Shown here: one piece after another, positions 44,405 to 55,589 of the stretch
Position numbering within the stretch: the stretch's first letter is position 1
Layout of the letters: every line of letters begins with the position of its first letter
Assembly (NCBI GenBank): GCA_044226785.1
Contig: JBGAGK010000004.1
Location: forward strand, 151,694-215,693
Source of the DNA: TMP-86 sp039807285
Lineage (GTDB): Bacteria; Pseudomonadota; Gammaproteobacteria; Steroidobacterales; Steroidobacteraceae
DNA length: 64,000 nt
Direction of reading: 5' to 3'
Notes under the pieces: model-generated
Database searches by the model: none
What the model saw: the letters and a program-made list of their open reading frames with translations, nothing else
What the model was told of the DNA's origin: nothing
Program-made: the position numbers and the translations under genes

Positions 44405-45394
44405 CTACAGCCGCGGCGCATCGGAGTTCTTCGCCGCATCGCGGACTTCCTGAGCCTGCCGCCGGGAGTCCATGCCCTGAAGTGCCTGCTCGGTGGCCGT
44501 AATCATCTCGTAACCGTGTGCCTGATCGATCGCGCCCACCTGGAAGAACTGAGCCAAGGCCGGGTTTTCGCGCAGGCTGTGCACCTGGGCCGCGAGGACG
44601 AGACCGCAGTCGGGCGAGAAATTCGTTCCCCCATCCGGATCGGCGCTGGCATTGCAGCGGCTGCGCAGCGGCGAAGCTTCGGTGACGGGTCGTCCCAGGG
44701 GGTCATGGGCCCAGGTCAATATCACGACGTCGTTGTTGCCGGTCGTGGCCGTCGGCTGTCCGTACTTGCCGACCAGCGCCTGAACCACGCTCTCCATGGG
44801 AGGATTCTTGCCTGCAGCGAACCATTCCTCCCGGGCCACGGCGATCACCCGCTCCCGGCCGGGCAGCCCCATGGTCGTCACGTACCACTTCGACTGTCCC
44901 GGCTTCATGTCGTCCGGGCGAACCGCATTGCCCGAGCGCATCATCATGTCGTTCTGCATTTCCTTCATGATCTCGCGCGACGACTTCACGACACGTGGCT
45001 CGGCGAAGCGCGCGCCGAACCCCTGGCGGAGCTTCTGACCATAGGTCTTGATGTCGAAGCCGCGGCCCGATTCTGTCACCACCATCAGGTCGTCACTGCA
45101 CAGAACGATGTTGACGGCCTCGTCGTAGAGCATGCCAGGACGCACACCGAGCACATCGTCGACCGGTGTTCCCTCCGCCCGCCCCGCCAGCGTCACTTTC
45201 GCTGGGCAGTTCACCTTGCCGCGCGCCTCGCGCGCCACCTGTTCTGCGGTGGCTCCCTCCGCTGCAGCGGGCCGCGATGCCGGCGCACCGGGCCTTGAGC
45301 CGCCTGGTCCGGCGCCGCCTGCAGAGTCCCTCGATCCGCAAGCCGCGACGAGCAGGGTGGTCGCCAACAGCGTGAACAGCTTCTGATGTTTCAT
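44405..45394 (-). CDS. Hypothetical lipoprotein
   Basis: A roughly 329-residue protein not assigned to a known family. The N-terminus is a lipoprotein signal with lipobox LVAAC, followed by a Gly/Ala/Pro-rich linker and a soluble domain with the recurring motif VLGVRPGMLYDEAVNIVLC, reminiscent of small periplasmic domains that begin GVRPGM-x-x-EEA. GGGAGG lies upstream of the ATG at 45394; a GTG at 45421, overlapping the previous stop as GTGA, is also in frame. It is the last gene of a three-gene minus-strand operon divergent from an ECF sigma/kinase pair. Probably envelope-located. Confidence 0.72.
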   Translation of the reverse strand: MKHQKLFTLLATTLLVAACGSRDSAGGAGPGGSRPGAPASRPAAAEGATAEQVAREARGKVNCPAKVTLAGRAEGTPVDDVLGVRPGMLYDEAVNIVLCSDDLMVVTESGRGFDIKTYGQKLRQGFGARFAEPRVVKSSREIMKEMQNDMMMRSGNAVRPDDMKPGQSKWYVTTMGLPGRERVIAVAREEWFAAGKNPPMESVVQALVGKYGQPTATTGNNDVVILTWAHDPLGRPVTEASPLRSRCNASADPDGGTNFSPDCGLVLAAQVHSLRENPALAQFFQVGAIDQAHGYEMITATEQALQGMDSRRQAQEVRDAAKNSDAPRL

Positions 45395-45417
45395 TTGCCT
45401 TTTCCTCCCGTGAGCGA

Positions 45418-46569
45418 TCACTTCTTCTTGTCGAACAGGTTGAGAATGCCCCGCACCGCTTCACCGACGGCTGGCGCCGAGCCCGGCATGCCGGCGATCG
45501 AGCCTGCTCCGAGATCCGCAAAATGCAGGCTGTAGTCACGGTCCATGCGAACCTGCTGGCTCGGCAGGATGACCAGGCCTGTGACCACGACGTCATAGAC
45601 CCAGGCCGTTCCGAGCTGCTGGCCCAGCGAGTTGAAACGTATGACCGAAAATTGCGCATCGCGGGACTCGCCGGGATTCAGGGCAAACGACGGGTCGGCG
45701 CCGCGTCCGCTGATGATCCCGATGCCTGCGGCGCTGGTGTCGTGTGTGCCAGGTCGCCCGAACACATAGCGATTGCCGAGATTGTCGATCGCGGCACTGG
45801 TGGTCGCCTTGTATCCGAGGCGGATCGGCGCGCTGCTGACATTGCGAAAGCGGACAGTCAGCCGCAACGAGTGATGGCGATCCTTGGGTGTGCCGATTGC
45901 AGCGACGGAAGTCACCTGCGCAATGAAGTTGCCGCCACTTGCGCAGCGCGACAACCCTGCACAGGGATCAGCGACCTGCGCTACGGGCACCGTTGAGGTC
46001 GCCTCGGGCTGTGATCCGGGTGCAGCGCCGGCGTCGCCACCAGGCCCCGCGAAATGCAACACCCGCTCCCTGCCGAGCCTCACCTGCCCGCCGGCGATCG
46101 CATCGATCTCCCGAAGCGTCAGGTCCATGTCGAACTTCGTACCCACTATGGCGCGACCTGGTTCCCAGACGAACTCGAAGCGTGCGTCACTGCTCTCACC
46201 CGGGTCCAGGGTGAACTTGGTGTCCACAGCGCCCGCACCGAGTACGCCGATGCCACGCACGCCGCCGGTACCGATCAGATAGCGGTTGCCCTGGTCGTCA
46301 GTGACGACTCCGGAGTTCCCGACATAGCCCAGTGTCAATGATCGTGCGAGCCGGTTTTGAATGCGCACCGTGGCGGTGACCAGACGGTAGCGGCCTGATG
46401 CGCTGGTCCGAAAGTCGGTCACCTGCGCCGCGAAGCTCGCATTGTCCAGGCAATCGGGTTTGCCGGCGCAACCCGGTCCACCGGCCGACACGGGCATCGC
46501 AAACATCGCCGCAACGACGAACTGGCAGGTGAAAAGGGCTGCACGCGCAAGCCGTCCGGAGGGGTTCAC
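45418..46569 (-). CDS. Secreted protein with a tandem internal duplication
   Basis: A 383-residue exported protein of unknown function. After a signal peptide (FAMPVSAGG) it contains two copies of a roughly 145-residue domain, at about residues 34-175 and 203-352. Both copies share F-x-AQVT, an LGY motif, D-x-x-GNRY, a GIG turn, F-x-L-PGES-x-DA-x-F and end in LHFA, and each starts with a Cys pair. The pattern of alternating strands suggests a beta-sandwich (perhaps Ig-like) fold. A Pro/Ala linker joins them. The start is GTG overlapping the preceding membrane-protein gene by four bases. Confidence 0.75.
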   Translation of the reverse strand: MNPSGRLARAALFTCQFVVAAMFAMPVSAGGPGCAGKPDCLDNASFAAQVTDFRTSASGRYRLVTATVRIQNRLARSLTLGYVGNSGVVTDDQGNRYLIGTGGVRGIGVLGAGAVDTKFTLDPGESSDARFEFVWEPGRAIVGTKFDMDLTLREIDAIAGGQVRLGRERVLHFAGPGGDAGAAPGSQPEATSTVPVAQVADPCAGLSRCASGGNFIAQVTSVAAIGTPKDRHHSLRLTVRFRNVSSAPIRLGYKATTSAAIDNLGNRYVFGRPGTHDTSAAGIGIISGRGADPSFALNPGESRDAQFSVIRFNSLGQQLGTAWVYDVVVTGLVILPSQQVRMDRDYSLHFADLGAGSIAGMPGSAPAVGEAVRGILNLFDKKK

Positions 46570-47402
46570 GGCTGACCCCCATTCTGCACGGCGGACTCAC
46601 CCGCGCGATCGAGCAGATACTCCTTGACTGCACGCGCGCCCAGATACGCTGCACCCGCAAGAGACAACCAGAATCCAGCGCCGATCGACAGTGCATCCAG
46701 CATCGCCTTGCGCGCATCACGCTGGAACTCGGCGAGCATTCCCTGGTACTGGACGCCATCCGTCAATGCGGACTGCTGCTGGCTCAGTGGATCCAGATCC
46801 CGGATTCCCAGGAGCACCATCACCACGACAAACACCATGAATACCAGCGGCAAGAGGCCCGACAGACAGGCGCGCCGATCCTTCCACCAGTGCGACACGA
46901 ATGGCGCGACGAGGCACAGCACGGCTGCCACTCCGTACAGACCGGTATTGCTGCCGCGGCGGGCTCCTGCCAGCGCTTCAAGCGGATTCCCGGCATTGAG
47001 GATCCCGAGCAACTGCCAGAAGCTTATTTTCAGCTTGCCCAGCATCGCGGCATCCACCGTGACAGTACTCAGGAACCACCAGCCGAGCACGAGCAATCCC
47101 GCGGCAGCGAGTTTCGCGACACCGAACCGGCCCACGAGTCCGGAGGCGAACCGTTGACCCCGCTCTTTCGCGACCAGCAGCGCAGCCTCGGCCTGCTCGC
47201 GCGCCAGCTGGGTCTCCGGAACGGCCGTCATCGCCGCCACCCGCCCGGAAACGTCAATGTCCACGTCGACCACGACACCCGCCCGGGGGAGCGTATCGGA
47301 GCGCCAGACACCTTCCAGCGCGAATGGATACTGCTGCCCTTGCACCACAACCAGTCCCGGGCCCGCATTCGGATCCCGCATGATTCGTCCCCGCCTCAAC
47401 AT
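46566..47402 (-). CDS. Hypothetical multi-pass membrane protein
   Basis: A 278-residue protein. The first 90 residues are a soluble domain (LVVVQGQQYPFALEGVWRSDTLP), then come about four hydrophobic helices (AAAGLLVLGWWFLS, GVAAVLCLVAPFVS, LLPLVFMVFVVVMVLLG, IGAGFWLSLAGAAYLGA). I do not recognise the family. GGAGG precedes the ATG. It heads the three-gene operon divergent from the ECF sigma gene across a 91-base gap, so the two units may share control. Confidence 0.72.
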   Translation of the reverse strand: MLRRGRIMRDPNAGPGLVVVQGQQYPFALEGVWRSDTLPRAGVVVDVDIDVSGRVAAMTAVPETQLAREQAEAALLVAKERGQRFASGLVGRFGVAKLAAAGLLVLGWWFLSTVTVDAAMLGKLKISFWQLLGILNAGNPLEALAGARRGSNTGLYGVAAVLCLVAPFVSHWWKDRRACLSGLLPLVFMVFVVVMVLLGIRDLDPLSQQQSALTDGVQYQGMLAEFQRDARKAMLDALSIGAGFWLSLAGAAYLGARAVKEYLLDRAGESAVQNGGQP

Positions 47403-47493
47403 AAGACCTCCGGTAGTTGCGCGATGCCAGTCCCGCTGGCATTGTTGTCCGTGCCTCTATTCCCCATTGCGCAGAAGAGGAACAATAACTGTC

Positions 47494-48087
47494 ATGGAGA
47501 CGGAGGAATCCCCCCAGGCGGGCAATCACGGCGCCGGTTGCCAGGTCTCAGCCACCACTGACCCGCAGGATCGTCTTGCGCTCGACCAGTTGTTCAGCGC
47601 CACTTACGAGGAGCTGCGTCGCCTGGCCCAGCGGGTCCGGCGCGGTGACTCATCCCGGACATTGAGTCCCACCGTGCTGGTCAACGAAGTCTGGATGAAG
47701 CTGGCACGGTCACCACAGCCGGATTTCGCATCTGCGCTGCATTTCAAGCGTATCGCTGCGCGGGCGATGCGCCAGCTCCTGGTCGAAGCGGCACGCCGGC
47801 GGCTTGCCAGCAAGCGGGGTGGCGACGGGAGCGTGCAGATCGTCACCTTCGACGAATCCGCACATGACCTCGCGGTAAGCGAAACCCAGCTGCTCGCGCT
47901 CGATGCAGCACTCGAAGATCTGGCATCGTCGGCACCCCGGCAGGCCCGGATGATCGAATGCCGGTTCTTCGGTGGCATGGATGTATCCGAAACCGCAGCG
48001 CTGCTGGAAATTTCCGAGGCAACGCTGATGCGGGACTGGCGCGCAGCACGGGCCTGGCTGGCGCAGGCGCTGCGCGACGGGCGATAG
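47494..48087 (+). CDS. ECF-type RNA polymerase sigma factor
   Basis: A 197-residue sigma factor of the ECF subgroup that is typically encoded with Ser/Thr kinases. The sigma-2 region includes YEELRRLAQRVRR and TLSPTVLVNEVWMKLAR; sigma-4 carries the helix-turn-helix DVSETAALLEISEATLMRDWRAAR. In this subgroup there is usually no anti-sigma gene, and phosphorylation by the linked kinase is thought to replace it. The kinase gene follows seven bases downstream. The ATG at 47494 has AGAGGAA about 13 bases upstream, slightly far. Confidence 0.92.
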   Translation: METEESPQAGNHGAGCQVSATTDPQDRLALDQLFSATYEELRRLAQRVRRGDSSRTLSPTVLVNEVWMKLARSPQPDFASALHFKRIAARAMRQLLVEAARRRLASKRGGDGSVQIVTFDESAHDLAVSETQLLALDAALEDLASSAPRQARMIECRFFGGMDVSETAALLEISEATLMRDWRAARAWLAQALRDGR

Positions 48088-48094
48088 GCGCGGC

Positions 48095-50752
<2,658 letters not shown>

Positions 50753-51041
50753 ACCATGGAAACCGCGCAGGCGGTGCAGAATCCGGTGCTCGTCGGTCAC
50801 TCCACGGTGGCATGCATCTTCCGTGCCGTTGACGCCGCGATACTTGCCCATGCGGCCAATCGCTGCGACGAAAGCCTTGCGGCGATTGCAGTGGCGTCGC
50901 ATGTCTGCAAGGCCGCATGGTGACCCCGCGAAACCCCTGTCCTGGTGTTGATGTAAGGCGTGCATTCCATGAACTGGCACGCGCCATCGGGAAACTACGT
51001 ATGGGACCTGAGGGTTACTGCGCCTGAGAATCCGGCGGTCC

Positions 51042-52547
51042 ATGCAAAAGCCCAAAGGCAAGCGTCCCCATCCACCTGCGCCCCCGACGCAGGTGGACGA
51101 CCGCGGAAGGCACATCCGCCCTTCGGATTCCGGCGCCCTGCTGCGCCCGGCCGATACCGATGCACTGATCGAAGGAGCCTGCCGGCTGTTGCGCGACACC
51201 GGCTGTGCGTTCGAGACCGGCAGCGAGGCCATGGACCTGTTCGATGCAGCGGGTTGCGATGTCATGGCCGGGGGCCTGGTGCGCTTCCCGACGGATCTCG
51301 TGCACGAGGCGATTGCAACGACCGCAAAGAGCGCCCTGTTGTGGGACCGTGAGGGGACGAGCAGCATCCGGATCGACACTCAACATACCTGGTTCATCGC
51401 CGGGATGACGGCGATCCGGGTGTTCGACACGCACGACGGCACGACGCGATCCAGCAGCGCAGCGGATCTCGTGATGAATACTCGAATCGCGGACTCGCTG
51501 CCGAATATCGATGCGGTCTGCATCACCTGCAAGGACGTGGATCGCCCCGATAGTGGCGGCGAGGTCGGCGAGTTCGCGATCCTGGTGCGCAATACGACAA
51601 AGCCACTCGAATTCCTCTGCGAGGATGTCACGTCTCTGGCCGCAGCCATCGACATCGCCTCGAGGGTGCGTGGCTCGGGCGCGGCGCTGCGCGAAAAGCC
51701 CTACTTCCTGCACACGATCACACCCCTGCCGCTGATGTACTGGCATTCGCACATCGATCAGCTGATTCTCGCCGCACGGAGCGGCATCCCCCAGAGCATC
51801 GGTACGCTGCCGATTGGCGGGGCATCCGCGCCCATCACGATGGCGGGCTGCATGTTGAACTCGCTGGCTACCGACTTCGCCGGCATGGTGCTTGCGCAAC
51901 TCGCCGCACCGGGCTCGTTCGCGATCGGCAGTTCCGACGTGCGCTTCATGGAACCGGCCACCGGCAGCATGGGAAACACGCCGCAGGTATGGCTCACCGA
52001 CATCGCGATCCATGAGGTGCGCCGCAAGCTCGGCATGCCCTCGTTCTGCGGCATCGCCGGACGCGCATCGGCGCGGCGCTTCAACCAGGATGCGGTGTGG
52101 GAGATTTCCGGCTCCATGGCACAGGCATTCTTCAGCCGGCCGGCGACACTGGACTATCTGGGTCTGATTGACAACGGCATGGCGTACTCGCTGCATGCGC
52201 TGTGCCTTTGCGACGAGCTCGCCGGCATGCTGCGGACCATGTGGCAGGGATTGCATATCGATGACGATACGATGGCGCTGGATCTGGCGCACGAGGTCGG
52301 CCCGCGCGGCAACTACCTCGCTCAGCATCACACCGCGCGCCATTGTCGCGACCAGCTCTGGCCGGCCCGCTACTTCGGGGCCCACCTGCCACTGAGTGCA
52401 GGAACCTTGCAAGACACGGATCTCGTGCAACGCATAGATGCAGATTTGCGTCACCGGCTGGCCACACACCGCCCCGCGCCATTGCGGCCGGACCTCGACG
52501 CCTGGTTGTCCACCCGGGAAGCAGCCGGATCGGCCCTGGCGCTCTAG
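51042..52547 (+). CDS. Trimethylamine methyltransferase (MttB) family protein, non-pyrrolysine type
   Basis: A 501-residue TIM-barrel protein of the MttB superfamily, which moves a methyl group from a quaternary or tertiary amine (for example glycine betaine or proline betaine) to a corrinoid protein. The reading frame is continuous and has no internal amber codon, so it belongs to the non-pyrrolysine MtgB-like branch. Features include LLRDTGCAFE near the N-terminus and PIGGASAPITMAG in the middle. No corrinoid protein or reductive activase gene is adjacent. The 289 bases before it hold only a 55-codon frame (50756-50923) of doubtful status. Its stop shares CTAG with the convergent NDH-2 stop. 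Confidence 0.88.
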   Translation: MQKPKGKRPHPPAPPTQVDDRGRHIRPSDSGALLRPADTDALIEGACRLLRDTGCAFETGSEAMDLFDAAGCDVMAGGLVRFPTDLVHEAIATTAKSALLWDREGTSSIRIDTQHTWFIAGMTAIRVFDTHDGTTRSSSAADLVMNTRIADSLPNIDAVCITCKDVDRPDSGGEVGEFAILVRNTTKPLEFLCEDVTSLAAAIDIASRVRGSGAALREKPYFLHTITPLPLMYWHSHIDQLILAARSGIPQSIGTLPIGGASAPITMAGCMLNSLATDFAGMVLAQLAAPGSFAIGSSDVRFMEPATGSMGNTPQVWLTDIAIHEVRRKLGMPSFCGIAGRASARRFNQDAVWEISGSMAQAFFSRPATLDYLGLIDNGMAYSLHALCLCDELAGMLRTMWQGLHIDDDTMALDLAHEVGPRGNYLAQHHTARHCRDQLWPARYFGAHLPLSAGTLQDTDLVQRIDADLRHRLATHRPAPLRPDLDAWLSTREAAGSALAL

Positions 52548-53800
52548 GACTCACGCCCGAAGATGATTCGCGCACCGCGCCGATAGGTCCAGTAGGCCAC
52601 TGCCCAGTTGAGCAGCACCGAAATACGGTTGCGAAACCCGATCAGGAAAAACACGTGCGCGGTCAGCCAGAACCACCAGGCTGGAAGACCCGAAAGCCTG
52701 ATCCCGTGAAGATCGACGACCGCCGCCATGCGTCCGATGGTCGCGAGATTGCCGTAGTCCCTGTAGCGGAATGGCCGTGGATCGCGTCCGGCCAGGCGAT
52801 CCAGAATCGCTCCTGCGACATGCGTCCCCATCTGCTTGGCCGCAGGCGCAACTCCCGGCACCGGCTTGCCGTCCTGCAAGATCGTGGCAAGGTCGCCGGC
52901 AACGAAGATCTCCGGATGGCCGGGTACGGAAAGATCGGGCCTCACCGGCACGCGTCCGACGCGATCCAGCGCAACGCCAAGCGAGCGCGCGAGCGGCGAT
53001 GCGGCAACACCCGCCGCCCAGACGACGGTGCGTGCCGCCACGAAGGCATCGCCGACGCGATAGCCTTGCGCATCGATTGCAGTGACTGGAGTCCCGGTCA
53101 GGACTTCGACGCCGAGATGCTCCAGTTGCCTGCGTGCCCTGGTGGACAGGGTTTCGGGGAAGGCCGACAGGATCCGTGGCCCCGCTTCGATCAGGCGCAC
53201 GCGTGCCGTGGCCGGGTCGATGCGCCGGAACTCGCGCTTCAGTGTGTGCCGCGCGATTTCCGCCAGCGTACCGGCGAGCTCGACACCGGTCGGGCCGCCA
53301 CCGACGATCGCAAAGCTCAGCCAGGCCCTGCGCAGCTCAGGATCGGGTTCCGCCTCCGCATGCTCGAATGCAAGCAGCAGACGACGACGCAGCAGCAGCG
53401 CATCATCGAGCGTCTTCAGGCCCGGCGCATGCTGCGCCCAGTCATCATGGCCGAAATAGGCATGAGTCGCACCACTGGCCAGCAGCAGCACGTCGAAGCC
53501 GACATGGCTCCCATCCGCCAGAACCAACCGGCGGGCACCGGGATCCACAATCTCGACCTCTGCCAGACGCACTCCCACGTTTTGCTGCCTGCGAAGGATA
53601 TGTCGCAGTGGCGCGGCAATGTCAGGCGAGGACAGTCCCGCAGTCGCCACCTGGTAGAGCAGCGGCTGGAACAGATGATGATTGGCACGATCGATCAGCA
53701 GGATCTCCGCCCGCGCCTTGCGCAATGCGCGCGCGGCCCAGAGCCCGGCAAAGCCGCCGCCGACGATGACGATGCGAGGAAGGTTGTTCGAATCCGGCAT
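52544..53800 (-). CDS. Type II NADH:quinone oxidoreductase-like FAD protein
   Basis: A 418-residue pyridine nucleotide-disulfide oxidoreductase fold protein: VGGGFAGLWAARAL near the N-terminus (FAD), PLLYQVATAGL (a marker of NDH-2), IVGGGPTGVELAG in the middle (NADH), and VAGDLATI for the FAD pyrophosphate. NDH-2 moves electrons from NADH to quinone without pumping protons. The C-terminal amphipathic helices FFLIGFRNRISVLLNW fit membrane docking. It is monocistronic and convergent with the MttB-family gene. Confidence 0.92.
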   Translation of the reverse strand: MPDSNNLPRIVIVGGGFAGLWAARALRKARAEILLIDRANHHLFQPLLYQVATAGLSSPDIAAPLRHILRRQQNVGVRLAEVEIVDPGARRLVLADGSHVGFDVLLLASGATHAYFGHDDWAQHAPGLKTLDDALLLRRRLLLAFEHAEAEPDPELRRAWLSFAIVGGGPTGVELAGTLAEIARHTLKREFRRIDPATARVRLIEAGPRILSAFPETLSTRARRQLEHLGVEVLTGTPVTAIDAQGYRVGDAFVAARTVVWAAGVAASPLARSLGVALDRVGRVPVRPDLSVPGHPEIFVAGDLATILQDGKPVPGVAPAAKQMGTHVAGAILDRLAGRDPRPFRYRDYGNLATIGRMAAVVDLHGIRLSGLPAWWFWLTAHVFFLIGFRNRISVLLNWAVAYWTYRRGARIIFGRES

Positions 53801-53863
53801 TCAATGCAGAGGTTGGAGGAAATCACGGCACAATACAATTCCTGCATGGCTGGAGGGGTTCAC

Positions 53864-54258
53864 ATGAACATCGGACGAGTGGGATTTGTCTTCGGCATGA
53901 CCGCATTCACCGCTGCTCTGACCTGCGATGTGGTGCAGTTGGCCACGGTCCTGCCAGCCAAATTGCGCGGCGAGATCGATGCGATCCGGGTGCTCGACCA
54001 GACACCCCGTCCATGTTCCGGGATTACGATGCCATTGACTACATTGCAATGGGGCTGGCGTGTCTGCTTGCAGCGCTGGCGTTGGAGAAGATGGGCTTCG
54101 AGGGCTGGGTTCGGCGATCGCTGCTGCTCGGTCTGCCGTGAGCTGTGACGGCGCCGCTGTTCATGCTGATGCTCGCCCTCCTTCTTGGCCGGCGCTCTGT
54201 CATCGCGACGCAATGGATGGACGCTCACCGCGGCCTGGGTGACTTTGCCTCCAGCTGA
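53864..54258 (+). pseudogene. Frameshifted small membrane protein
   Basis: The ATG at 53864 has a strong GGAGGGG ribosome site and begins MNIGRVGFVFGMTAFTAAL. The coding sense breaks near 54005-54012 and resumes one base out of phase as MFRDYDAIDYIAMG and LACLLAALALEKMG, which then reaches a TGA at 54139 but keeps coding sense to 54258 (APLFMLMLALLLG). One missing base in a run of C and one nonsense codon therefore split a membrane protein of about 130 residues. I do not recognise the family. The 3' end runs 34 bases into the convergent LysR gene. Confidence 0.55.
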
Positions 54259-55115
54259 TCGAGGAACAACCGGACATTGCGGGGCATCAGCCGACGCGCC
54301 GGCATCAGGGCATAGACCCGGAGCGGCGCACACTCAAAGCCCGACAGGAGACGAACCAGGCTGCCGGCACGCACCGCTGCAGCACAGTAGCTGCTGGTGA
54401 TGCGGGCGATCCCGAGCCCGGCGACGGCTGCCTGCAGCCGGATCGCGGCGTTGGGGCTTCGCAAGCGCGGCGCCAGTATCGGTACATGCGAGTTCCGAGA
54501 GCTGGCTTCGTCAAAGGCCCATTCCCGATCCGAGGGCGCGGTCAGGAGCGGCAGCTTCAGCAGGTCGTCCGGGGTTGCAGGTTCATCATGCCTGGCAATG
54601 AATCCGGGTGAAGCAAACAATCCGCGCTCAAGCGAAAACATGCGCCGTGCGACCGTGCTTGAAGCCGGCAACCCTTCGTAGGCAGTCGTGAATACGATGT
54701 CGTAACGCTGTGCAAAAAGGTTTACCGCACCATATTCCACGTCGATGTTGATCTGCAGGTTGGGATGTTCGTCAAGCATGGCGCAGGCGATCTCGCCGAG
54801 ATGATGCGCAGCGAACTCGTAGGGTGCTGCGATGCGCAGTGTGCCGCCGACGCTGCTGGTGCGGGCCAGCGCGTCGTCGACGGCATTGCGCAAATGCCGG
54901 AACAGGGGCGAAATTTCGATGTGCAGTGCTTCGCCCGCCTCCGTCAGGCGCAGACGCCGCGTGGTGCGTTCGATCAGGCGGGTGTTCAGATGCCGCTCCA
55001 GACGGGAGATGGCGGCACTCACCGAAGACTTGGGCAAGCCGAGTTCATGCGCGGCGCCGCTGAAGCTGCCGCGTTCGACCACATGACAGAAAAGATCGTA
55101 GTCGGGCCAGTTCAT
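54225..55115 (-). CDS. LysR family transcriptional regulator
   Basis: A roughly 296-residue LysR regulator: helix-turn-helix from MNWPDYDLFCHVVERGSF with GLPKSSVSAAISRLERHL, and a substrate-binding domain. The ATG at 55115 matches the family start. It is divergent from the truncated Rieske gene and the second TonB receptor, which it may once have controlled or still controls. A pair of inverted repeats lies in the divergent region. Confidence 0.92.
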   Translation of the reverse strand: MNWPDYDLFCHVVERGSFSGAAHELGLPKSSVSAAISRLERHLNTRLIERTTRRLRLTEAGEALHIEISPLFRHLRNAVDDALARTSSVGGTLRIAAPYEFAAHHLGEIACAMLDEHPNLQINIDVEYGAVNLFAQRYDIVFTTAYEGLPASSTVARRMFSLERGLFASPGFIARHDEPATPDDLLKLPLLTAPSDREWAFDEASSRNSHVPILAPRLRSPNAAIRLQAAVAGLGIARITSSYCAAAVRAGSLVRLLSGFECAPLRVYALMPARRLMPRNVRLFLDQLEAKSPRPR

Positions 55116-55116
55116 C

Positions 55117-55141
55117 GTTCGATATTCTGAACAATCTGTTC
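55117..55141. promoter_or_regulatory. Candidate LysR binding site (overlapping inverted repeats)
   Basis: GTTC at 55117-55120, GAAC at 55129-55132 and GTTC at 55138-55141 form two overlapping dyads, the second being GAACA-ATC-TGTTC. They lie immediately upstream of the LysR start in the 100-base divergent region. LysR regulators bind interrupted dyads in such positions; binding here is inferred only from position and symmetry. Confidence 0.4.
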
Positions 55142-55214
55142 GCACTCACCAACTCAATCCCCGCGCAGAGCATTGCTAGGATCGCTTCACTGTGTCAAGG
55201 GACAAGGAATGGGG

Positions 55215-55565
55215 ATGTTCTTGCGCAACTGCTGGTATATGGCAGCCTGGGATCACGAGCAGAATGATGGCCGGTTGCTCGAGCGCACCCTGCCCGGAGA
55301 TCCCGTGCTTCTCTACAGGGTGGCCGGCGGACGGGGCGGGTCTGAGTTGTTGCACACCGGAATCCGCAGGGGGCACGGAGGTGGTCTCGATGGTCAAGTG
55401 GTGCATTGCCAATGCCCGCCCCTGGCGGCTGGCATACGCCGCACGGAACCGGCGCCGCTGATGCAGAGCGAAGGCTTCTCGGTCCCGCTCAAGCGAGATG
55501 CAGACAGGGAGATGATGCTGTGCATTTCCCGCTCCCATTCGCCGAACCTGGTTCTTGACAGCTGA
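55215..55565 (+). pseudogene. Truncated N-terminus of a VanA-type Rieske oxygenase
   Basis: The frame begins MFLRNCWYMAAWDHE and runs through RTLPGDPVLLYR, which is the conserved first 35 residues of aromatic-ring-hydroxylating oxygenases of the vanillate O-demethylase type. After LYRVAGG the homology stops: no Rieske C-x-H-x16-C-x-x-H cluster site and no iron-binding catalytic domain follow, where about 300 more residues are expected. The remainder to the stop at 55565 looks like unrelated sequence. A deletion or rearrangement has removed most of the gene. Frame and start are supported by a GGGG-rich ribosome site. Confidence 0.6.
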
Positions 55566-55589
55566 ACAACAAGCAGTGGGGGATTGCCA

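Noticed and set aside
50756..50923. 55-codon plus-strand frame after the kinase gene
   Set aside because: ATG is three bases after the kinase stop but has no ribosome site and the product resembles nothing known; kept only as a note.
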